From: Knoellia sp031844405 | GTDB taxonomy: Bacteria > Actinomycetota > Actinomycetes > Actinomycetales > Dermatophilaceae | Reading direction: 5' to 3' | DNA: 64,000 bases | NCBI GenBank assembly: GCA_031844405.1 | Contig: JAUZVC010000002.1 | Location: 814,458 to 878,457, forward strand | Part shown: one piece after another, positions 58,550 through 64,000 of the stretch | Numbering within the stretch: the first letter of the stretch is position 1 | How the letters are laid out: every line of letters starts with the position of its first letter | Notes under the pieces: generated by a model | Database searches by the model: none | What the model was told of the DNA's origin: nothing | The model's input: the letters and a program-made list of their open reading frames with translations, nothing else | Position numbers and translations under genes: made by a program

Positions 58550-60607
58550 GCTGACGAGGTCGTCGACGAGGAGCACCGGCCCACGCACCCCCGCGAGGGC
58601 ACCGCGGAGCTCGGGCCCGACGACGAGGCGCTCCCACACGCCGGCGAGCCGGAACGCGCTGTTGCCGCCCGGCTCGCCCGTGGGGCCACCGTGCTCGAGG
58701 TCGAGGGTGCCGAGCAGCGGCAGGCGGCCGATCTCCGCGAGGCCGTGCGCGAGCGACTGCACCAGCTGCGGGTGGGACCGCGACGGCACGGCGACGATGC
58801 CCGCCGGCCGCTCGCTCCAACCCCACCCGGCGAGGACGCCGACGCAGGCCCTGAGCAGCTCCGGTGAGGCCGGCGCGTCGGCCCGCAGCACCTCGCGCAG
58901 CCGTTGCCCCCAGCCGAGGTCGCTGAGCCGGGCGAGGGCGCGCCCCGGCGACAGGGCCTCGTCTGCCGGGATCTTGCCCTTGACCGGCACACCGAGCCGG
59001 TCCATGCCAGTGGGCCACTGGGCGCGCGGGTCGAGGTCGACGCCGACGCGGGCCAGGCGCTCGCGGGCGGCGCCGACGACGGTGTCGGGGACGTCGGTGG
59101 CGTACCAGGGCCCGGCGCACGTGTCGCACCGCCCGCACGGCTGCGCACTGTCGTCGTCGAGGGTGCGCTGGAGGAAGGCCATGCGGCACTCGCTCGTGCG
59201 CTCGTAGTCGAGCATGAGCTGCTGCTCGTCGGTGCGGGACTGTGCGACGCGGGCATAGCGCTCGGCGTCGTAGGTCCACGGCTGCCCGGTCGAGGCCCAG
59301 CCGCCCTGGACCCGCGAGACGGCGCCGTCGACGTCGAGCACCTTGAGTAGCAGCTCGAGGCGGGTGCGCCGCACGTCGACGATCGTCTCGATCGCCGCCG
59401 TCGACAGCGGCCGCCCGGCCTCGGCGAGGGCCCGCAGCACGGCGTCGGCCTGCTCCTGGCGCGGCATCGAGACCGAGGCGAAGTAGAGCCAGATGTCCTT
59501 GTCCTCGGGCCCGGGGAGCAGCAGCACGTCCGCGCGGTCGGTGGCTCGGCCGGCACGTCCGACCTGCTGGTAGTAGGCGACCGGTGATGACGGCGCGCCC
59601 AGGTGGACGACGAAGCCGAGGTCGGGCTTGTCGAAGCCCATGCCGAGCGCGGAGGTGGCGACGAGCGCCTTGACGTCGTTGTCCCGCAGCTGGCGCTCGA
59701 GGCGCTCGCGGTCGGCGGGGTCGGTGCGGCCGGTGTAGGAGGCGACCCGGTGGCCCGCTTCCGAGAGCGCGGACGCGACCTCCTCTGCCGCGGCGACCGT
59801 GAGCGCATAGACGATGCCGCTGCCGGGCAGCTCGTCGAGGTGGGCGAGCAGCCAGCCGAGCCGCTGCTCGGGCGACATCGAGCGCAGCACCCCGAGGCGC
59901 AGCGAGTCGCGCGCGAGCCCGCCACGCACCGTGAGCACGTCCCTCCCGCCGACGCCGAGCTGCTCGACGACGTCGGTGACGACGCGCTGGTTGGCGGTCG
60001 CCGTCGTCGCGAGGACGGGGATGTCATCGGGCAGGTCGGTGAGCAGGTCGCGGATGCGCCGGTAGTCGGGGCGGAAGTCGTGGCCCCAGTCCGAGACGCA
60101 GTGCGCCTCGTCGACGACGAGCAGGCCGCACCGCCGGGCGAGGTCGGGGAGCTGTTCGTCGCGGAACCTGGGGTTGTTGAGCCGCTCCGGGCTGACGAGG
60201 AGGACGTCGACGGCGTCGGCGGCCAGGGCGCTGCGCACCTCGTCCCAGTCCTGGGCGTTGGCGGAGTTCATCGTCACCGCGCGTATGCCGGCTCGCTCGG
60301 CTGCCGCGATCTGGTCACGCATGAGGGCGAGCAGCGGCGAGATGATGACCGTCGGTCCCGCCCCCTGCGCCCGGCGCAGCGCCGTCGCGACGAAGTAGAC
60401 CGCGGACTTGCCCCATCCCGTGCGCTGGACGACGAGCACCCGCCGCCGCTCGGACACGAGCGCCGTCACGGCCTCGAGCTGCCCGTCGCGGAAGTCGACG
60501 TCGTCCCGGCCGACGAGCCGTCGGAGGGCCGAGCGGGCCTCCTCGACCACATCGGTGGGTGCACCGCTCACGGGCGGTGCGCTGCCGGCATACGTCTCGT
60601 TCGTCAT
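58460..60607 (-). CDS. recQ: RecQ-family DNA helicase with C-terminal phosphoribosyltransferase-like domain
   Basis: The protein has 715 residues. The helicase core has 'FRDGQLEAVTALVSERRRVL', Walker A 'QRTGWGKS' (61-68), 'DEAHCVSDWGHDFRP' (166-180), and motifs 'TSALGMGFDKPDLGFVVHLG' and 'YYQQVGRAGRATDRA'. A zinc site 'ECRMAFLQ...CGRCDTC' follows near 520-540. The C-terminal 150 residues end in 'GPVLLVDDLVSSRWTLTVAG' 'RELRRAG', a PRPP-binding loop like that of ComFC/PRTases. The ATG at 60607 is the start. It unwinds recombination or stalled-fork structures; the tail's role is unknown. Confidence 0.92.
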   Translation of the reverse strand: MTNETYAGSAPPVSGAPTDVVEEARSALRRLVGRDDVDFRDGQLEAVTALVSERRRVLVVQRTGWGKSAVYFVATALRRAQGAGPTVIISPLLALMRDQIAAAERAGIRAVTMNSANAQDWDEVRSALAADAVDVLLVSPERLNNPRFRDEQLPDLARRCGLLVVDEAHCVSDWGHDFRPDYRRIRDLLTDLPDDIPVLATTATANQRVVTDVVEQLGVGGRDVLTVRGGLARDSLRLGVLRSMSPEQRLGWLLAHLDELPGSGIVYALTVAAAEEVASALSEAGHRVASYTGRTDPADRERLERQLRDNDVKALVATSALGMGFDKPDLGFVVHLGAPSSPVAYYQQVGRAGRATDRADVLLLPGPEDKDIWLYFASVSMPRQEQADAVLRALAEAGRPLSTAAIETIVDVRRTRLELLLKVLDVDGAVSRVQGGWASTGQPWTYDAERYARVAQSRTDEQQLMLDYERTSECRMAFLQRTLDDDSAQPCGRCDTCAGPWYATDVPDTVVGAARERLARVGVDLDPRAQWPTGMDRLGVPVKGKIPADEALSPGRALARLSDLGWGQRLREVLRADAPASPELLRACVGVLAGWGWSERPAGIVAVPSRSHPQLVQSLAHGLAEIGRLPLLGTLDLEHGGPTGEPGGNSAFRLAGVWERLVVGPELRGALAGVRGPVLLVDDLVSSRWTLTVAGRELRRAGVDGVLPFALAVDG

Positions 60608-60642
60608 GGTGACCCCACCGTAGGCGCGGCGCCCGACAGGGG

Positions 60643-62034
60643 TCAGGCCCACCCGAGCTCGTCGACCCCACCGGGCACGTCCGCGGTCGGGTCATACGGG
60701 GTCCGGGTGAAGCGGAAGGTCGCAAGGTCGAGGTGCGACACCGTGCCGTCCTCGCGGCGGACCACCCGGAGCGGCTCGCCGGTGTAGTAGCCGTCGAGCC
60801 CGACCCACTCGTCGCCCGAGACGCGCCGGAACCGGGACCCACGCCCCGCACCGGGCTCGCCGAGGACGAGGTGCTCGCCGACGAACCGTGCGATCTCCAC
60901 GGCGGGTCCCCAGTGCCAGGTCCCGGCGAGCTCGAGCACGTCGTTGGAGCCGGTCGCGACCCAGGGTGTCACGGGTGCCGGCTCGAGCTCGCGCATCGTG
61001 CGGAGCAGCTCGCGCGGCAGCTCCTTGAGCACCTTGCTCGACGTCGTGTTGGTGAAGAGGACGACGCCGTCGCCCGCGGCACCCGGGACGCCGTCACCCC
61101 TGCCGCCGCTCTCGTCGAGGTGGACACGCAGGCTCGCGAGGAAGCCGGGCATCGATCCGCCGTGGCCGGCGAACCGCGCGCCGTCGACGTTCCACACCTG
61201 CCAGCCGAGGCCGTGCGAGCCGGTCCACGGCTGGCCCGGCTCGTCGACGACGTGGTGCGGCTCGACCATCTCGGCGAGCGTGTCGGACGACAGGAGGTCG
61301 TGTGTCTCGCCGCCGAGGAACGCCGCCCACCTCGCGAGGTCGCCGACCGTCGTCCACAGCTGGCCGGCGGGGGCCATCGCACCGGCATCGTGCTCGGGTT
61401 CGGGGAGCAGCAGGTCCGCGAAGGGGTGCACCGCAAGTCCCTGCGCCGCAGCGCCGCTCGGCCGCGGGGTGGTCCGCATCATGCCGAGCGGTTCGAGCAG
61501 CTCGTCGCGGATGACGTCGAACCACGGGCGCTCGCGGAGAACCTCGACGAGGCGACCAAGGGCGGCATATCCGGTGTTGGAGTAGTGGAACCGGCGACCC
61601 GAGCGGAAGCGGGTGCCGACGCCCGACCCGACGAGGTCGTCCCAGCCGGCGCCGGGTGTGCGCTCCCACCAGTCGCCCTGCGTCTCTGCCTGGACGCCCG
61701 CGGCGTGGCTGAGAAGCTGCTCGATGCTCACGTCGTCGAGCGCGCTGCCGGGCACGTGGGTGCCGAACCGGTCGGCGAGGTCGAGGCGGCCCTCGTCGCG
61801 CAGCCGCATCACGGCGACCGCGACGAAGGTCTTCGTGATCGAGCCCATGCGGAACTGCGTGTCCGCGTCGACCGCTGCGCCGTCCGCACGGCCGTCGACG
61901 GTGCCGACGGCGCCGGACCACACGAGCTCGCCTCCGCGGACGAGACCGGCGGCGACGGAGGGCAGCCGGTGGTCGCGCTGGCCGGTGGCGAGGACGTGGT
62001 CGAGGCGGGCGTTCGTCGTGGGGGAGATCGGCAT
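60643..62034 (-). CDS. Serine hydrolase of the beta-lactamase/DD-peptidase superfamily
   Basis: The 463-residue class C-like enzyme has the active-site motif 'GSITK' (SxxK), 'HYSNTGYAALG' (YxN) and a third motif 'FAGHGGSMPGF' (HxG replacing KTG), as in esterase EstB and D-aminopeptidase-like proteins. No signal peptide is evident, so it is probably cytoplasmic. The last ~100 residues form an extra beta domain ('LELAGTWHWGPAVEIARFVG'). Substrate unknown; esterase or D-amino peptide hydrolase is possible. Confidence 0.9.
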   Translation of the reverse strand: MPISPTTNARLDHVLATGQRDHRLPSVAAGLVRGGELVWSGAVGTVDGRADGAAVDADTQFRMGSITKTFVAVAVMRLRDEGRLDLADRFGTHVPGSALDDVSIEQLLSHAAGVQAETQGDWWERTPGAGWDDLVGSGVGTRFRSGRRFHYSNTGYAALGRLVEVLRERPWFDVIRDELLEPLGMMRTTPRPSGAAAQGLAVHPFADLLLPEPEHDAGAMAPAGQLWTTVGDLARWAAFLGGETHDLLSSDTLAEMVEPHHVVDEPGQPWTGSHGLGWQVWNVDGARFAGHGGSMPGFLASLRVHLDESGGRGDGVPGAAGDGVVLFTNTTSSKVLKELPRELLRTMRELEPAPVTPWVATGSNDVLELAGTWHWGPAVEIARFVGEHLVLGEPGAGRGSRFRRVSGDEWVGLDGYYTGEPLRVVRREDGTVSHLDLATFRFTRTPYDPTADVPGGVDELGWA

Positions 62035-62091
62035 CCGTCCACCCTAGGACCGCGGTCGCCGCCGACTCCGCAGGGCTGGGAGACTGGCCGC

Positions 62092-62562
62092 ATGTCCGTG
62101 TCCGACCCCGCTTCCACCGCTCGTCCCTACCGCACCGAGGTGCCGCTGCGCTGGTCCGACATGGACGCCTACGGCCACGTCAACAACGTGCAGTACCTCC
62201 GGCTCCTCGAGGACGCCCGCGTCATCGGCTTCCGCGAGTGGTTCGGCGAGGAGCGCTCGCTGCTCGACACCGGCGTCATCGTGTCGCGCCACGAGATCGA
62301 GTACGTCGCGCCGCTCACGCACCGGCACGCACCCATCGAGGTCGACATGTGGGTCACGCGGGTGCACGGCGCGGGCTTCGACCTCGGCTACACCGTGCGG
62401 GACCCTGAGTCGCTCGGCGAACGCGTGTATGCCGTCGCCGAGACCGGGCTCGTCGTCTACGACTTCACGACGTCGCGGCCTCGCCGGCTCAGTCCGGAGG
62501 AGCGCGCGGTGCTCGACGAGCACGTCGGTGGACCGGTCGCCTTCCGGTGGTCACGCCGGTGA
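62092..62562 (+). CDS. Acyl-CoA thioesterase, 4HBT hotdog family
   Basis: The 156-residue single-hotdog thioesterase carries the 4HBT motif 'RWSDMDAYGHVNNVQYLRLL' 'EDARVIGF' with the catalytic Asp, followed by 'VSRHEIEYVAPLTHRHAPIE'. It hydrolyses an acyl- or aryl-CoA. The ATG at 62092 is the start. Its stop overlaps the GTG of the next gene (GTGA). Confidence 0.94.
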   Translation: MSVSDPASTARPYRTEVPLRWSDMDAYGHVNNVQYLRLLEDARVIGFREWFGEERSLLDTGVIVSRHEIEYVAPLTHRHAPIEVDMWVTRVHGAGFDLGYTVRDPESLGERVYAVAETGLVVYDFTTSRPRRLSPEERAVLDEHVGGPVAFRWSRR

Positions 62563-63296
62563 CTGGTTCCGTGGTGTCCGAGCTCGTCCTCGCCGATGCG
62601 GAGTCCCTCCAGGACCTCGGCCGGTATGCCGCCCGCGCCCGTGCGCTCGACGCCGACGGTGCCCTGCGGCTCCAGGCCGTGGGGCCTGTCCTCGCGGCAT
62701 GGGTGTGCGTGCTGCCCGGGTCGGGTCTCATGGGGACCGGGACGACGCTCGGGCTGCGGACGTCGGCGCTCGCTGTGCCGGTCGAGCTCGACGTCGTGGT
62801 GCCGCTCGCAGCGGTGAGCGACCGGGTCGCGCGGCCGGGGGAGCGCGCTGTGCTGCCGGTGCCCCCGATGACGATGTCGGCTGCGTGGGCCGCCGTGTCC
62901 CCGCCCCGTGCGGGGTGGCAGGTCGTCGGGTCTGTGGGTTCGGAGGCGCTGCAGCTCGTGGCGTCGGGCGGCATCGCCGAGGTCGCCGACGGGACGCCGG
63001 AGGGCGCGGGCTCGGCTGCAGTGGCGGCTCTGCGCGAACGGGTGTGGGGGCGGATGGTGCCGCTTGCCTCGACGACTGCTGACCCAGTCGTCGACGTGGC
63101 TGGCGACCTGGCGAGGACGAACGGCGACGGCGTGGGCGGGGACAAAGGCCCGGGCGGCCCGACCTATCCGGCGGCGCTCGCGTTCGCTGCCTACGCCCTC
63201 GGCTTCCTCACGCTCGGAGGCGAGTCGACGCTCGCGACGAACGGCCGCTGGACCCGACTCACCACTCCGGCCGGTCACGCACTCACCCGCCGCTGA
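62559..63296 (+). CDS. Conserved actinobacterial protein of unknown function
   Basis: The 245-residue protein, starting at GTG 62559 overlapping the thioesterase stop (GTG 62547 is possible), has no signal or transmembrane segment. The N-terminal half ('SLQDLGRYAARARALDADGA' 'LRLQAVGPVLAAWVCVLPGS') is helical; 'RLTTPAGHALTR' ends the protein. I do not recognise a domain. Coupling with the 4HBT gene is common in actinobacteria, but the role is unknown. Confidence 0.8.
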   Translation: MTGSVVSELVLADAESLQDLGRYAARARALDADGALRLQAVGPVLAAWVCVLPGSGLMGTGTTLGLRTSALAVPVELDVVVPLAAVSDRVARPGERAVLPVPPMTMSAAWAAVSPPRAGWQVVGSVGSEALQLVASGGIAEVADGTPEGAGSAAVAALRERVWGRMVPLASTTADPVVDVAGDLARTNGDGVGGDKGPGGPTYPAALAFAAYALGFLTLGGESTLATNGRWTRLTTPAGHALTRR

Positions 63297-63360
63297 CGCC
63301 AGAGTCGACATGGGCGGCGTCGATCGCCCGACGCAGTGCGTGCGGGGTCGAGGTGCGGGG

Positions 63361-64000
63361 TCATGGTCGGTGTCGTCGTTCGTGTTCGCCGGCGGCGGGG
63401 CGGTGGTGGTCCGCGTCGGGCGGGGCGTGCTGACGTGTGGCGAGTGCGTCGTCGTAGGAGCCTCTGGTGAGGTCCCAGGTGACGTGCTGTCGGCCGCGGG
63501 TGTCGGTGGTGAGGTGTCCGTGGAGGCGTCTGCTGTGGACGGTGGTGTGGTGGCGTGGGCAGAGCAGGGCTGCGTTGGTGAGGTCGGAGGGGCCGCCGTC
63601 GGCCCAGTGGGTGAGGTGGTGGGTGTCGGTCCAGGCGGCGGGGGCTTCGCAGCCGGGGTAGGTGCAGTGCCGGTCGCGTAGCCAGAGCCGTTTGATCTGG
63701 GCGGGGGTGAAGAGGCGGGTTGCGCGGCCGAGGGTGACGACGTCGCCGGTGGTGTCGAGGACGGTGGGGATGATGGTGGCGTCGCAGGTCCAGCGGCGGA
63801 CGGTGTCGGGGGTGACGAGGTCGCCGGTGGTGAGCGCGCCGAGCAGGGTTCCGGCGCCGGGGGTGCCGAGCGCTGCCCCGGTCGCCGCGCCGGGCGCGGA
63901 TCCGGATGCTGTGTTGCTGTGCCCGGTCGGGCAGCTGGTGCCGTCGGCCGCGGAGCCTGACGCGGCACGGACGTCGCCACAGTGGGTCTGATGGGTCTGA
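63361..64000 (-). CDS. DUF222/HNH endonuclease-domain protein, C-terminal part
   Basis: The gene enters from the right edge; the last 212 residues are present. The HNH motif is clear: 'RDRHCTYPGCEAPAAWTDTH' 'HLTHWADGGPSDLTNAALLC' 'PRHHTTVHSRR', with paired cysteines and the His-Asn-His residues. Upstream is 'GDLVTPDTVRRWTCDATIIP', typical of DUF222 proteins, and an alanine/glycine/serine-rich insert. Rarer codons (AAA, CTA, ACA, AGA) and a threonine/histidine-rich style differ from the neighbours, as usual for this multi-copy family. The function is unproven; a nicking endonuclease is suggested. Confidence 0.9.
   Translation of the reverse strand, partial: QTHQTHCGDVRAASGSAADGTSCPTGHSNTASGSAPGAATGAALGTPGAGTLLGALTTGDLVTPDTVRRWTCDATIIPTVLDTTGDVVTLGRATRLFTPAQIKRLWLRDRHCTYPGCEAPAAWTDTHHLTHWADGGPSDLTNAALLCPRHHTTVHSRRLHGHLTTDTRGRQHVTWDLTRGSYDDALATRQHAPPDADHHRPAAGEHERRHRP

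Noticed and set aside
62457..63980. 507-codon minus-strand frame rich in Pro/Thr/Ser
   Set aside because: It is out of frame with the HNH protein, whose Cys/His motifs are in another frame of the same strand, and antisense to the thioesterase gene.

Overview
The window is very GC-rich chromosomal DNA with GTG/TTG as well as ATG starts, densely packed genes and many 4-base ATGA/GTGA stop-start overlaps. Gene content (EttA, the GlgX-TreY-TreZ trehalose set, a clpS-DUF2017-murI-rph-rdgB block, DUF3618, DUF222/HNH protein, GlnR-like boxes) points to an actinobacterium, most likely an Intrasporangiaceae/Dermatophilaceae-type soil or water organism; that family assignment is inference. No rRNA, CRISPR array, complete insertion sequence or prophage is visible. 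Four tRNA genes are present.

Left part (1-11.4 kb): an AsnC-type regulator diverges from hppD. Further on lie fahA, an unknown gene overlapping it, and divergently transcribed hmgA, so HPPD, HmgA and FahA supply three steps of tyrosine/homogentisate breakdown. Between them sits a tightly overlapping operon of a ribbon-helix-helix regulator, a DUF4097 beta-repeat protein and a DrrAB-like ABC exporter, preceded by an array of palindromes. From 11.3 to 21.8 kb, all on the minus strand, is a nitrate assimilation operon: narK, nasA, a NirB-like electron-transfer flavoprotein, nirB, nirD, cysG-type siroheme synthase and hemD. Sequences matching the GlnR-box layout lie just upstream of narK and of nirB.

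Middle part (21.9-41.3 kb): pncB diverges from clpS-DUF2017-murI-MBL hydrolase-rph-rdgB; then tRNA-Leu, bcp, DUF3618, a DUF305 lipoprotein, tRNA-Lys, a CopC protein, tRNA-His, orn, a PrsW-type protease, an M20 amidohydrolase, an Sfp-type phosphopantetheinyl transferase, an alpha/beta hydrolase, tRNA-Arg with a PD-(D/E)XK endonuclease beside it, a pair of dynamin-like/Era-like membrane GTPases, a short SSB and ettA.

Right part (41.3-64 kb): thpR, a methyltransferase, a TetR regulator diverging from an acyl-CoA dehydrogenase across a perfect palindrome, a frameshifted DUF559-like gene bracketed by two near-identical long palindromes, an ArsR/SRPBCC pair, an acyltransferase, a FabG-like reductase, the glgX-treY-treZ operon, tesB, a divergent MocR/YczE pair, a RecQ helicase fused to a phosphoribosyltransferase-like tail, a serine hydrolase, a hotdog thioesterase, an unknown gene and a DUF222/HNH protein running off the right edge.

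The most striking signal is not a gene: the word GTATGCCG/CGGCATAC occurs about 51 times by hand count, about once per 1.25 kb on both strands, mostly inside genes. It often forces the otherwise rare codons TAT and ATA, and once forms an inverted pair as an apparent terminator. By composition only about two copies would be expected. Its density and arrangement resemble DNA uptake sequences of naturally competent proteobacteria.
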